DNA from: Sterolibacteriaceae bacterium | GTDB lineage: Bacteria; Pseudomonadota; Gammaproteobacteria; Burkholderiales; Rhodocyclaceae | Direction: 5' to 3' | Assembly: GCA_025360425.1 (NCBI GenBank) | Contig: JANYCD010000044.1 | Coordinates: forward strand, 1-46,634 | DNA length: 46,634 nt | Shown here: piece by piece, positions 20,009-28,590 of the stretch | Position numbering within the stretch: the first letter of the stretch is position 1 | How the letters are laid out: every line of letters begins with the position of its first letter | Program-made: the position numbers and the translations under genes | The notes under the pieces: generated by a model | Told to the model about the DNA's origin: nothing | The model's database searches: none | What the model saw: the letters and a program-made list of their open reading frames with translations, nothing else

Positions 20009-20024
20009 TCTCTGTTTCCTTCGA

Positions 20025-20951
20025 TCACTTCAGCGCCACTTTTCCAAGCAGCAAAAATTCCATCAACGCCTTCTGCGTGTGAAGGCGATTCTCGGCCTCG
20101 TCCCAGACCACGCTGTGCGGCCCATCGATGACTTCGGCCGCCACTTCCTCACCACGATGAGCGGGCAGGCAGTGCATGAACAAAGCATCCGGGCGAGCGA
20201 CCTTCATCATGTCGGCATCGACTTGCCAGTCCGCAAAGTCACGCATGCGTTCTTCGTTCTCGGCTTCAAAACCCATCGATGTCCACACATCGGTGGTGAC
20301 GAGATCAGCATCGCGCGCGGCATCCATCGGGTCGGTGAATTCTTCGAAGTGGTCGGTGCCATAGAGCCCGGCGCGCTCGGCCTCGACCTCATACCCCGGC
20401 GGGGTCGACACGTGCACATTGAAATCGAACACTTCTGCGGCCTGCAGCCAGGTGTTGCAGACATTATTGGAATCGCCGACCCAGGCGACGGTCTTGCCCT
20501 TGATCGGGCCACGATGCTCGATCCATGTGTAAATGTCGGCGAGAATCTGGCAGGGATGATATTCGTTGGTGAGGCCGTTGATCACCGGCACCCGCGAGTG
20601 ACCGGCGAAGCGCTTGATGATCTCCTGCTCGAAGGTGCGGATCATGACGATATCGCTCATGCGCGATATTACCTGCGCCGCATCCTCCACCGGTTCGCCG
20701 CGTCCGAGTTGCGAGTCGCGCGTATTGAGGTAGATGGCGCTGCCGCCAAGCTGCTGTATGCCGGCTTCGAACGAAAGACGGGTGCGCGTACTGGCTTTCT
20801 CGAAAATCATCACCAGCGTACGATCTGACAACGGCCAGTATTGCTGATAGGACTTGAATTTCTGCTTGATCCAGCGCGTGCGCTCAAACAGGTATTCGAA
20901 CTCTTCCCGTTCAAGGTCGTTGAATTGCAGGAAGTGCCGGGGCGCGGCCAC
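20025..20951 (-). CDS. argF: Ornithine carbamoyltransferase
   Basis: Makes citrulline from ornithine and carbamoyl phosphate in the cytosol. The carbamoyl-phosphate motif [12 protein letters not shown] (about residues 50-61), the ornithine-loop segment [12 protein letters not shown] and the SMG-type loop [10 protein letters not shown] are intact. Length 308 residues. The start is GTG at 20951, giving [12 protein letters not shown], only 2 bases after the argD stop, so it is almost certainly coupled to argD. Confidence 0.98.
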   Translation of the reverse strand: MAAPRHFLQFNDLEREEFEYLFERTRWIKQKFKSYQQYWPLSDRTLVMIFEKASTRTRLSFEAGIQQLGGSAIYLNTRDSQLGRGEPVEDAAQVISRMSDIVMIRTFEQEIIKRFAGHSRVPVINGLTNEYHPCQILADIYTWIEHRGPIKGKTVAWVGDSNNVCNTWLQAAEVFDFNVHVSTPPGYEVEAERAGLYGTDHFEEFTDPMDAARDADLVTTDVWTSMGFEAENEERMRDFADWQVDADMMKVARPDALFMHCLPAHRGEEVAAEVIDGPHSVVWDEAENRLHTQKALMEFLLLGKVALK

Positions 20952-20953
20952 GA

Positions 20954-22126
20954 TCAGGGTCCGAGAAACTCGCAGATCAGGGATGAGAGCATGGCAACGA
21001 GCTGCGTTGCTTCATCATCGGTGAATACCAAAGGCGGCAGGAGCCGGATGACGCTGTCGGCAGTGACGTTGATCAGCAGCCCCGCATTCAGCGCGGACTT
21101 CACGAGATCGCCACAGGAGCGATCGAGTTCGATACCGATCATCAGTCCGTCGCCGCGAATGTCCTTCACGCCGCCAACGCCGGCCAGCGCGGTCCGGAAT
21201 CCGTTGCGGATCGTGTCGCCCAGACTGGCGGCATGCTTCATCAAGCCATCCTGCTCGATCACATCAAGCGTAGTGAGTGCCGCAACACAGGCCAAAGGAT
21301 TGCCGCCAAAGGTCGAGCCATGATTGCCCGGCTTGAACACGCCGACCGCCTTGCCCGCAGCAAGGCAAGCGCCGATTGGCACGCCGGAACCGAGGCCCTT
21401 GGCGAGTGTCATGACATCGGGTTTGATGCCGGCATGCTGATGGGCGAACCAGACACCGGTGCGCCCGACGCCGCACTGCACTTCGTCAACCATGAACAGC
21501 CAGCCCTTGTCGTCGCATATGCGACGCACGGCCAGCATGTAATCGTTATGCGCAATATTGATGCCGCCCTCGCCCTGTATCGGCTCGAACAACACCGCGA
21601 CAACATTTGGATTGCGTTCGGCAACCAGTTCGATGGCAGGCAGGTCGTCGAACGGCACACGCACGAATCCGCCTACCAGCGGCTCGAAACCGGCCTGCAC
21701 CTTGCGGTTGCCAGTCGCTGAAAGCGTTGCCAAAGTACGGCCATGGAAGGCCTGTTCCATGACAATGATGGCGGGTAGCTCAATGCCCTGCTGATGTCCA
21801 TAGAGACGGGCCAGCTTGATCGCGGCTTCGTTCGCCTCGCAACCGGAGTTGCAGAAGAAGACCTGCTCCATTGCAGAAAGCGCAGCCAAGCGGTCGGACA
21901 GTGCTTCCTGTTCGCGCACACGATAAACGTTGGAGACATGAATCAGTCTTCCAGCCTGGTCGGCGAGCGCCTTTACCAGACGAGGATGATTGTGCCCAAG
22001 CGTGTTGACGGCAATGCCGGCAAGCGCGTCGAGATAGGACTTGCCCTGTTCATCGAACAAATGGCAACCCTGCCCGTGCGTAAACGCTACGGGCAGCCGG
22101 TTATAGGTATCCATCAAATGCGGCAT
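20954..22126 (-). CDS. argD: Acetylornithine aminotransferase
   Basis: A PLP-dependent class III aminotransferase that converts N-acetylglutamate semialdehyde to acetylornithine; many also act on succinyl-diaminopimelate in lysine synthesis. The PLP lysine is in MTLAKGLGSGVPIGA, preceded by the VDEVQCGVGRTG strand, with FCNSGCEANEAAIKLAR and GSTFGGNPLACV. Length 390 residues. The ATG at 22126 has GGAG 7 bases upstream. It is the first gene of a six-gene minus run. Its 72-base predicted leader contains a terminator-like hairpin. Confidence 0.96.
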   Translation of the reverse strand: MPHLMDTYNRLPVAFTHGQGCHLFDEQGKSYLDALAGIAVNTLGHNHPRLVKALADQAGRLIHVSNVYRVREQEALSDRLAALSAMEQVFFCNSGCEANEAAIKLARLYGHQQGIELPAIIVMEQAFHGRTLATLSATGNRKVQAGFEPLVGGFVRVPFDDLPAIELVAERNPNVVAVLFEPIQGEGGINIAHNDYMLAVRRICDDKGWLFMVDEVQCGVGRTGVWFAHQHAGIKPDVMTLAKGLGSGVPIGACLAAGKAVGVFKPGNHGSTFGGNPLACVAALTTLDVIEQDGLMKHAASLGDTIRNGFRTALAGVGGVKDIRGDGLMIGIELDRSCGDLVKSALNAGLLINVTADSVIRLLPPLVFTDDEATQLVAMLSSLICEFLGP

Positions 22127-22160
22127 AGAATGCTCCGCGTAACGCTAAAAGGCAGCGACA

Positions 22161-22189
22161 AAAAGGACACGGCGGCTTGCGCCGCCGTG
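22161..22189 (-). terminator. Terminator-like hairpin in the argD leader
   Basis: Positions 22168-22176 and 22181-22189 form a perfect 9-bp stem (CACGGCGGC and its complement) around the 4-base loop TTGC. Read on minus, a run of five T (22161-22165) follows two or three bases later. It is upstream of argD and within its predicted transcript, so it may be an attenuator; otherwise it ends minus-strand transcripts coming from further upstream. Confidence 0.6.
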
Positions 22190-22201
22190 CTTGCAGAAGC
22201 C

Positions 22202-22233
22202 CGGATTTTAGGTGAAAAATCCGCCTCTGTACA
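22202..22233 (-). promoter_or_regulatory. Predicted argD promoter with overlapping inverted repeat
   Basis: On minus, TGTACA (22228-22233) and TAAAAT (22205-22210) are 17 bases apart. An 8-bp perfect inverted repeat, CGGATTTT at 22202-22209 and AAAATCCG at 22216-22223, straddles the -10, which is where an operator would sit. It does not look like a classic ArgR box. The element overlaps the 5' flank of the parA-like relic on the other strand. Confidence 0.45.
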
Positions 22234-22243
22234 GGGAACGACC

Positions 22244-22647
22244 ATGCGCGTAACGGTTTTCAATCAGAAAGGCGACGTTGGAAAAACCACCACGATGATC
22301 AACCTCGGGGCGGCGCTGGCGCGACAGAACAAACCTGCACTATTGATTGATTTGGATTCCCAGAATGAGCACACGCTGAAAGCATTGGAACCGGTGTTGA
22401 AACGACCCATGGAACGGCGCTATGTGCTGACCCGCTACGATCGTTGGCGCAAAATGAGTTCAGAAATACTGGATCGCGTGCGGCGCCAGTTCGGCAGCGA
22501 CGTGGCGAGTCAGTGATTACTGAAAACGTAGCCGTGGCCGAGGCTCCGGCGTTCAGTCGCGATATTTTTTCGCACCAAGCATCAAGCCGTGGTGCGAAGG
22601 ACTATGTCGCGTTGATGGAAGAACTGACCAGCTGCGGATTTGTTTAA
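22244..22647 (+). pseudogene. Broken ParA/Soj-like ATPase gene
   Basis: The first frame, 22244-22516, reads MRVTVFNQKGDVGKTTTMIN and then ALLIDLDSQ: a ParA Walker A box (with Asp for the second Gly) and the next strand. It then jumps to VLTRYDRWRKMSSEILDRVR, which is C-terminal ParA sequence, so roughly a hundred middle residues (switch regions included) are deleted. A frame change near 22509 gives a premature TGA; translation in the shifted frame continues VITENVAVAEAPAFSRDIF and RGAKDYVALMEEL to a stop at 22645-22647, again ParA-like. A deletion and a frameshift make it non-functional. No parB is present. Confidence 0.75.
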
Positions 22648-22865
22648 CGCGTAATCAGGCTGGCGACGTTTTCGAAACTGCCGACTGGAGTTCGCACTCC
22701 GCCGCGATGACAAACACATTCGAGAATTTCGCAATCCCGATAGATTTGCCGCAACTTTCGCTGCGCTTCCCCTTCGTCACGACCGTGAATCATCAAACGA
22801 TCAATGACTAATCCGACCCGGGTCCGGATACGAAAGCCATACTTCGTGAGAATGGGTGGATGCAT
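22644..22865 (-). CDS. Small conserved-looking hypothetical protein
   Basis: A 73-residue frame, not recognised. It has the composition of a real cytosolic protein: KYGFRIRTRVGLVIDRLMIHGRD is a likely beta hairpin, EGEAQRKLRQIYRDCEI a helix, and two Cys and one His follow (ECVCHRGG). The start is uncertain: ATG 22865 fits the composition, ATG 22877 and TTG 22886 are upstream alternatives, none with a good ribosome site. It is convergent with the parA-like relic, the two stops overlapping at 22644-22647, so it may be a surviving neighbour of that locus. Confidence 0.45.
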   Translation of the reverse strand: MHPPILTKYGFRIRTRVGLVIDRLMIHGRDEGEAQRKLRQIYRDCEILECVCHRGGVRTPVGSFENVASLITR

Positions 22866-22986
22866 GGAAAAACCCATGAACGTCAATAAGATGACAAGAG
22901 TATATGCGGGCGATTTTGGGAAGGCAAGCTAGCTTGTTCATTTACAGGGATTTTTTCATGTTCGATGTACTATTTATGGGCTATTT

Positions 22987-23214
22987 ATGGGGAAAGGGCG
23001 GCTCGGCCACAAACATCGTCCCATTAACCTTTTTTCGACCATCAATTTCGACCGCAGAATGGTCTACTCCCCTCACGCTCAACCCGGCCTTTATGAAGGA
23101 TTGCCGTGCGTATTTGTGAACGCACGTATCCGCGAGACTGAGCCTTTGGCCTATGCGTTTCTGGAGAGTTTTGCCCAGGACAACGAGCTTAAGCTGGTTC
23201 CTTGGGAGCCCTGA
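22987..23214 (+). CDS. Short unknown frame, possibly a gene fragment
   Basis: A 75-codon frame. Its last 50 residues, from MVYSPHAQPG through EGLPCVFVNARIRETEPLAY to the end at VPWEP, look like genuine protein, but I do not recognise the family. The first 24 residues do not look natural, so either ATG 23059 is the real start (51 residues) or this is the 3' remnant of a larger gene. The ATG at 22987 lies in the second copy of an 11-base tandem duplication (22970-22991). No ribosome site is evident. Confidence 0.3.
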   Translation: MGKGRLGHKHRPINLFSTINFDRRMVYSPHAQPGLYEGLPCVFVNARIRETEPLAYAFLESFAQDNELKLVPWEP

Positions 23215-23260
23215 TCAAAACTGACAGGGCCTATGATCGTCAGGGCTGAACGAAGAACGA

Positions 23261-23521
23261 TCAAAGTCCCTTGATGGCCGCAGAAAGGCGGCTCTTATGG
23301 CGCGCAGCCGCGTTCTTGTGCATGATTTTCTTGTCGGCGATCGAGTCAATGGTGCTTTGCGACGCCTTGAAAATCGCTTGCGCAGCGGTCTTGTCGCCGG
23401 CGGCAACCGCCTTGCGCACGTTCTTGATGGCGGTGCGCAGCGTCGAACGCTGGCTGATGTTATGAGCACGCTGCTTGACCGCCTGACGGGCGCGCTTGCG
23501 GGCTTGTGCACTATTGGCCAT
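23261..23521 (-). CDS. rpsT: 30S ribosomal protein S20
   Basis: An 86-residue basic helical protein of the small ribosomal subunit that binds 16S rRNA. It begins [21 protein letters not shown], has the central [14 protein letters not shown] and ends [21 protein letters not shown], all standard for S20. The ATG at 23521 is fixed by this conserved N-terminus; the frame stays open upstream but that part is non-coding. It has its own strong promoter and is divergent from murJ, the usual rpsT-murJ neighbourhood in proteobacteria. Confidence 0.98.
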   Translation of the reverse strand: MANSAQARKRARQAVKQRAHNISQRSTLRTAIKNVRKAVAAGDKTAAQAIFKASQSTIDSIADKKIMHKNAAARHKSRLSAAIKGL

Positions 23522-23558
23522 GTCTGTCTGTCCGGGTGGGTGATGGCGAAGGGTCGGG

Positions 23559-23587
23559 ATTATAGGGATTCCCCCCAGTCTTTGCAA
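23559..23587 (-). promoter_or_regulatory. Strong sigma-70 promoter for rpsT
   Basis: On minus, TTGCAA (23582-23587) and a perfect TATAAT (23559-23564) are separated by exactly 17 bases. Transcription would begin near 23552, giving a leader of about 30 bases, as expected for a highly expressed ribosomal gene. Confidence 0.8.
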
Positions 23588-23642
23588 GGCGGCAAGTGTT
23601 GACCTGATAACGGCTACCATTGCGTAACTCTTCGGCCCACCC

Positions 23643-25184
23643 ATGAACCTGCTCAAAACCCTCGCCACCGTCAGCAGCATGACGCTGCTGTCCCGCATTC
23701 TCGGATTTGTCCGGGACTTCGTCATCGCCCGCGTTTTCGGCGCTGGCGTCGCCACCGATGCTTTTTTTGTTGCGTTCCGTCTGCCCAACCTGCTGCGCCG
23801 CTTGTTTGCTGAAGGTGCATTTTCCCAGGCGTTCGTCCCAATCCTTTCGGAATATCACCTCCGCCGCGGTGATGTCGAAACAAAACACCTGGTGGATAGG
23901 GTCGCAACGACGCTGTTTCTGGTGGTGATGGTAGTCACAGCGGTGGGCATGATCGCCACGCCAGCCATCATCTACTTATCGGCACCAGGCTTCGCTGCCG
24001 AGCCGGACAAATTTGCGCTGACCGTACAACTGACCCGCATCACATTTCCGTACATCCTGTGCATGTCGTTGGTCGCGTTCTCCGCCGGCATACTGAACAC
24101 ATGGAGTCGCTTCGCATTGCCTGCCTTTACGCCGGTGATGTTGAACCTGGCGATGATCGCCGGCACGCTGCTGCTTGCTCCTTATTTCGAACAGCAGGTG
24201 ATGGCACTGGCATGGGCAGTTTTCGCCGGCGGTGTTCTACAGCTGGCGATCCAGATTCCCGCCTTGGCTCGGATCGGTATGCTGCCGCGCTTCGACCTGG
24301 TTTGGCGCGACAAGGGCGTACGGCGCATCCTCAAACTGATGGCACCAGCAGTAATCGGTGTTTCCGTCTCTCAGATTTCGCTGGTAATCAATACTATTTT
24401 CGCTTCGTTCCTCGAACATGGCAGCGTGTCCTGGCTGTATTACGCTGACCGGCTAATGGAGTTTCCGGCCGGACTGCTCGGCGCTGCATTGGGCACCATC
24501 CTGCTGCCCAGCCTTTCGAAGACGCATGCCAACGCGCAGCCCGCAGAATTTTCGGCATTGCTGGACTGGGGCCTGCGTCTCACGCTGTTACTGACCTTGC
24601 CTGCCGCATTGGCCCTGGCAATCCTGGCTACCCCGCTGCTATCGACGCTGTTCCAGCACGGCGCATTCCTCGCCAACGATGTTCTGCGTACGCGTGAAGC
24701 GCTGGTTGCATACAGCGTGGGGCTGACCGGATTGATTTTGGTCAAAGTCCTTGCGCCCGGATTTTATGCGCGGCAGGACATTCGGACCCCGGTAAAAATT
24801 GCCCTCATGACTCTAGCTGCGACGCAACTGATGAACCTCGTTTTCGTCTTCTGGTTGAAGTTTGCTCATGCGGGCCTCGCCCTTTCAATCGGTCTGGCGT
24901 CATGCCTCAACGCGGCACTGCTCTATCGCGGATTACGAAGACGTCAAGTTTATATTCCGTCCCCCGCGTGGCGGGCCTTCAGTGTAAAGCTGTTGCTCGC
25001 TCTCGCTGCGCTGGCCAGCGTGTTGTGGCTCGGCACGGGCGATCAGGGCGCATGGTTGGTCATGTCCAGTTCCGCGAAATTGTTTCGCTTGACGACATTG
25101 GTTGCCGCTGGCGGAGCAACCTATCTCGGTACGCTTTGGCTGGCCGGATTGAGGCCCCAGGAGTTCATGCGACGGACTGCATAA
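23643..25184 (+). CDS. murJ: Lipid II flippase MurJ (MviN)
   Basis: Moves the lipid-linked peptidoglycan precursor across the inner membrane. The 513 residues contain about 14 hydrophobic segments. Diagnostic MurJ sequence is at the start: [22 protein letters not shown], then [30 protein letters not shown], with the conserved Arg residues of the central cavity. [18 protein letters not shown] is also typical. The ATG at 23643 is the first in frame and matches the family. It is divergent from rpsT across about 120 bases. Confidence 0.97.
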   Translation: MNLLKTLATVSSMTLLSRILGFVRDFVIARVFGAGVATDAFFVAFRLPNLLRRLFAEGAFSQAFVPILSEYHLRRGDVETKHLVDRVATTLFLVVMVVTAVGMIATPAIIYLSAPGFAAEPDKFALTVQLTRITFPYILCMSLVAFSAGILNTWSRFALPAFTPVMLNLAMIAGTLLLAPYFEQQVMALAWAVFAGGVLQLAIQIPALARIGMLPRFDLVWRDKGVRRILKLMAPAVIGVSVSQISLVINTIFASFLEHGSVSWLYYADRLMEFPAGLLGAALGTILLPSLSKTHANAQPAEFSALLDWGLRLTLLLTLPAALALAILATPLLSTLFQHGAFLANDVLRTREALVAYSVGLTGLILVKVLAPGFYARQDIRTPVKIALMTLAATQLMNLVFVFWLKFAHAGLALSIGLASCLNAALLYRGLRRRQVYIPSPAWRAFSVKLLLALAALASVLWLGTGDQGAWLVMSSSAKLFRLTTLVAAGGATYLGTLWLAGLRPQEFMRRTA

Positions 25185-25215
25185 AGTTCTTGGGGTCTGT
25201 CCCTAAAAGAGGCAG

Positions 25216-27126
25216 TCAGAACTCCTCGATAACACCCATGCGACGCAGTTCATCCAGGATATGCGTCACAGCATCATCCACTGTTAGTGCTGTGGTATCG
25301 ATGCGGATCTCTGGGTTTTCCGGTACCTCATAGGGCGAATCAATCCCGGTGAAATTTTTCAGTTCGCCCCGTCGTGCCTTTTTATACAGACCCTTGGGGT
25401 CGCGTTCTTCGGCCACAGCCATCGGCGTGTCGATGAATATCTCGACAAATTCACCATCCTGGAAGAGATTGCGGGCGAGCCGGCGTTCTGAACGGAACGG
25501 AGAAATAAAAGATACCAAGGTGATCAGTCCTGCATCCGCCATCAGTTTGGCCACCTGGCCGACACGGCGGATGTTCTCGACCCGGTCGGCGTCGGTAAAA
25601 CCGAGGTCGTTGTTAAGGCCATGGCGGACATTGTCGCCGTCGAGCAGATAAGTGTGCCGGCCCTGGCTAAACAATTTCTTTTCCACCAGGTTGGCAATGG
25701 TGGATTTCCCCGCGCCGGGAATACCGGTGAACCACAGCACGCTGGCCTTCTGCGCCTTCATGGTGGCGCGCGCTTCCTTATTGACATCCACATGCTGGAC
25801 ATGAATATTATGCGCACGGCGCAACGCGAAGTGCAGCAAGCCTGCACCGACCGTATTGTTGGTCAACCGGTCAATCAGTATAAAACCTCCGGTATCGCGA
25901 TTCTCGGTATAAGGATCAAACGCGATCTGACGATCGAGATTGATGTTGCAGGTACCGATTTCGTTGATTTCCAACTTCTTGCAGGCAAGGTGCTCAAGCG
26001 TATTGACGTGTATCTTGAACTTGAGATTGGTCACTGTCGCCGTTACCGTCTTGGCGCCAATCTTGAGCAGCAACGGACGTCCCGGCAGCAGCGCCTCATC
26101 ACTCATCCAGACGATGGTGGCTTCAAACTGGTCGGCGACGCCAGCTGGAGCCTCAATAGTGGAAATCACATCACCGCGACTGATATCAATTTCATCCACG
26201 AGAGTAAGTGTCACCGATTGACCTGCAACACCCTGTTCGAGGTCTCCGTCATAAGTAACGATACGCGCCACCTTGCTTTCGCGACCCGAGGGCAACACCC
26301 GGATGCGGTCACCAGGTTTGATCGCGCCGCCGGAAATCGTTCCGGCAAAACCGCGAAAATCCAGGTTGGGCCGGTTGACCCACTGTACCGGCAGGCGGAA
26401 AGGCGAACTGCGGTTGCGTTCTTCGTCGATCTCCACAGTTTCCAGATAGCCCATCAAGGTCGGGCCGTGGTACCAGGGCATTCTTTCCCCGTGATCAATG
26501 ATGTTGTCGCCCTTCAGCGCTGACATGGGAATGCTGGTGATATCGGTGATGCCAATCTGCTTGGCAAACTCACGGTAATCCTCGTTAATTTTGTTGAAAG
26601 TTTTTTCCGAGTAGTCGACCAGATCCATCTTGTTGATAGCCAGCACCACATGACGGATACCAATCAGCGACACTAGGAAGCTGTGCCGCCGGGTCTGGGT
26701 CAGGATGCCTCTGCGTGCATCGATCAGGATGATTGCCGCGTCAGCGGTGGACGCGCCGGTGACCATGTTGCGGGTGTATTGCTCGTGGCCGGGCGTATCG
26801 GCAACGATAAACTTGCGCCGGTCAGTGGAAAAGAAACGATAGGCAACGTCAATCGTGATGCCCTGCTCACGCTCGGCAGCCAGCCCGTCGACTAGAAGGG
26901 CAAAATCAAGATCGCCCCCCTGAGTGCCGACTTTTTTCGAATCGGCTTCCAGCGCTTCCATCTGATCCTCAAACAGCATTTTGGATTCATACAACAGCCG
27001 CCCGATAAGCGTGCTCTTGCCATCATCCACGCTGCCGCAGGTGATGAAACGCAGCAGCCCCTTGTACTGATGGGCTTCAAGATATTTCTCGATATCCTCG
27101 GCGATCATTTCCGATACGTGCGCCAT
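25216..27126 (-). CDS. cysNC: Bifunctional sulfate adenylyltransferase large subunit / APS kinase
   Basis: A 636-residue fusion. Residues 1-440 are CysN, the GTPase that drives sulfate adenylylation with CysD: GSVDDGKST at 31-39, DTPGHEQY at 110-117, NKMD at 165-168. Residues about 455-636 are CysC, which phosphorylates APS to PAPS: P-loop GIPGAGKST at 468-476, DGDNVRHGLNNDLGF at 496-510, and FTGIDSPYE at 592-600. I set the start at ATG 27126 (MAHVSEMIAEDIEKYL); the open frame upstream is repeat-like intergenic sequence. It follows cysD by 88 bases, a gap that contains a GC-rich hairpin. Confidence 0.97.
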   Translation of the reverse strand: MAHVSEMIAEDIEKYLEAHQYKGLLRFITCGSVDDGKSTLIGRLLYESKMLFEDQMEALEADSKKVGTQGGDLDFALLVDGLAAEREQGITIDVAYRFFSTDRRKFIVADTPGHEQYTRNMVTGASTADAAIILIDARRGILTQTRRHSFLVSLIGIRHVVLAINKMDLVDYSEKTFNKINEDYREFAKQIGITDITSIPMSALKGDNIIDHGERMPWYHGPTLMGYLETVEIDEERNRSSPFRLPVQWVNRPNLDFRGFAGTISGGAIKPGDRIRVLPSGRESKVARIVTYDGDLEQGVAGQSVTLTLVDEIDISRGDVISTIEAPAGVADQFEATIVWMSDEALLPGRPLLLKIGAKTVTATVTNLKFKIHVNTLEHLACKKLEINEIGTCNINLDRQIAFDPYTENRDTGGFILIDRLTNNTVGAGLLHFALRRAHNIHVQHVDVNKEARATMKAQKASVLWFTGIPGAGKSTIANLVEKKLFSQGRHTYLLDGDNVRHGLNNDLGFTDADRVENIRRVGQVAKLMADAGLITLVSFISPFRSERRLARNLFQDGEFVEIFIDTPMAVAEERDPKGLYKKARRGELKNFTGIDSPYEVPENPEIRIDTTALTVDDAVTHILDELRRMGVIEEF

Positions 27127-27148
27127 CAGAAGGTCTCCCGCTGGGCCG

Positions 27149-27177
27149 CCCCAAGGGGAGCCGTAACCCCCTTGGGG
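27149..27177. repeat. GC-rich hairpin between cysD and cysNC
   Basis: CCCCAAGGGG at 27149-27158 pairs perfectly with CCCCTTGGGG at 27168-27177 around a 9-base loop. No T run follows on either strand, so it is not a standard terminator. The surrounding sequence (to about 27210) resembles a dispersed intergenic repeat type I associate with betaproteobacterial genomes, from memory and unverified. Confidence 0.6.
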
Positions 27178-27214
27178 GGCAGTGAAGCGGCACAGCCGCG
27201 AACGTGGGGACTCA

Positions 27215-28459
27215 TCAAAAGTAGCCCTCCTGTTTTTTCTTTTCCATGGATGCGGCCGTGTCGTGATCAATCATGCGACCCTGCCGCTCGGAGGTCTTGG
27301 TCAACAACATCTCCTGGATGATGTCGGTCAGTGTGTCGGCCTCGCTCTCCACCGCGCCAGTGAGCGGATAGCAACCGAGCGTGCGAAAACGTACCTTGCG
27401 CATCATCGGTACTTCACCTTCGCGCAGCGGCATGCGGCCATCATCAACCATCACCAGTGTGCCGTCACGATCCACTACCGGGCGTACCGCTGCGTAATAC
27501 AGCGGTACGATGGGAATTTTCTCCAGGTAAATGTATTGCCAGATATCCAATTCGGTCCAGTTGGAAATCGGAAATACCCGGATGCTCTCGCCCTTGTGCT
27601 TGCGGGCGTTGTAGAGACGCCAGAGTTCCGGGCGCTGGCTTTTTGGATCCCAGCGGTGCTGCGCCGAACGGAACGAGAAAATACGTTCCTTGGCGCGTGA
27701 CTTCTCTTCGTCGCGACGCGCGCCGCCGAAAGCTGCATCGAAATCATATTTGTCGAGCGCCTGCTTGAGACCCTGGGTTTTCCATATGTCGGTGTGAATC
27801 TGCGAACCATGGGTAAAAGGATTGATGTTTTTTTCCACACCCTCGGGATTGATATGAACGATCAGATCCATGCCGACTTTTTTGGCCATCTCGTCGCGAA
27901 AGCGGTACATCTCCTGGAACTTCCAGGTGGTATCGACGTGAAGTAGCGGGAAGGGCGGTTTGGCCGGATAAAACGCCTTCATGGCGAGATGCAGCATGAC
28001 TGCACTGTCCTTGCCGATGGAATAGAGCATGACCGGGTTGTCGGTTTCCGAGACAACCTCGCGCATGATGTGAATGCTCTCCGCCTCAAGGCGTTGCAGG
28101 TGAGTCAGAGACATTGGTTTCTTCGCTCCATGAGTGATGTGGCGGATATTTTTATCCGCCGATAACGTTGCTGGCTCCGTCTTCACGGCTTTTGCCGTGG
28201 CAGGCACCAGCCCCTTCTGCTTGTTCTCCGGTTTTCCTGGATAACCGACACCCGCGCTGCGCCCTCTGGGCTTTACCGGCACAGCGTCCCAACCACCCGC
28301 CAAATACGCTTTGTGCGCCGAAATCACGGTGGGTACGCTGAGCCCGGCCTGTTCGGCGACTTCGACGACCTTTATGCCATTCAAACGCAAACGTACCGCG
28401 CAGCGGCGGCGCTCATTGAGGACTTCAACAGAGACATTTCGCCCGTCTGCTTGCTTCAT
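27215..28459 (-). CDS. cysD: Sulfate adenylyltransferase subunit 2 with N-terminal helix-turn-helix domain
   Basis: Residues 116-414 are a normal CysD (about 299 residues), the catalytic ATP-sulfurylase subunit: PP-loop [49 protein letters not shown] and [13 protein letters not shown]. Residues 1-72 are an added DNA-binding-type domain: [20 protein letters not shown], the helix-turn-helix [20 protein letters not shown], and a wing [13 protein letters not shown], as found at the N-terminus of IS630-type transposases. A basic linker joins them. The long form starts at ATG 28459, just downstream of a promoter; the short CysD could start at ATG 28114, but its ribosome site is no better. Confidence 0.95.
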   Translation of the reverse strand: MKQADGRNVSVEVLNERRRCAVRLRLNGIKVVEVAEQAGLSVPTVISAHKAYLAGGWDAVPVKPRGRSAGVGYPGKPENKQKGLVPATAKAVKTEPATLSADKNIRHITHGAKKPMSLTHLQRLEAESIHIMREVVSETDNPVMLYSIGKDSAVMLHLAMKAFYPAKPPFPLLHVDTTWKFQEMYRFRDEMAKKVGMDLIVHINPEGVEKNINPFTHGSQIHTDIWKTQGLKQALDKYDFDAAFGGARRDEEKSRAKERIFSFRSAQHRWDPKSQRPELWRLYNARKHKGESIRVFPISNWTELDIWQYIYLEKIPIVPLYYAAVRPVVDRDGTLVMVDDGRMPLREGEVPMMRKVRFRTLGCYPLTGAVESEADTLTDIIQEMLLTKTSERQGRMIDHDTAASMEKKKQEGYF

Positions 28460-28494
28460 CTTATTGAATATATTTAACTATCTAAGAGTAAAAC

Positions 28495-28524
28495 ATTAAA
28501 CATCAAGTGGGGTTTAAAGTTCAA
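28495..28524 (-). promoter_or_regulatory. Predicted cysD promoter
   Basis: On minus, TTGAAC (28519-28524) and TTTAAT (28495-28500) are 18 bases apart, putting the start near 28488 and leaving a 29-base AT-rich leader before the ATG at 28459. The whole interval 28460-28570 is much richer in A/T than its surroundings and must also carry the divergent cysQ promoter. A CysB site is plausible but I cannot identify one. Confidence 0.5.
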
Positions 28525-28590
28525 GTTAGCCTTTGAAATTACAATACAATCCGAAAAATTACAATCCTCCCAAAGGTGTGCGGCGTGGAA

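Noticed and set aside
22904-23119. A 71-codon plus frame overlapping the unknown frame at 22987-23214
   Set aside because: No ribosome site, unnatural composition, and the other frame has the more protein-like tail.
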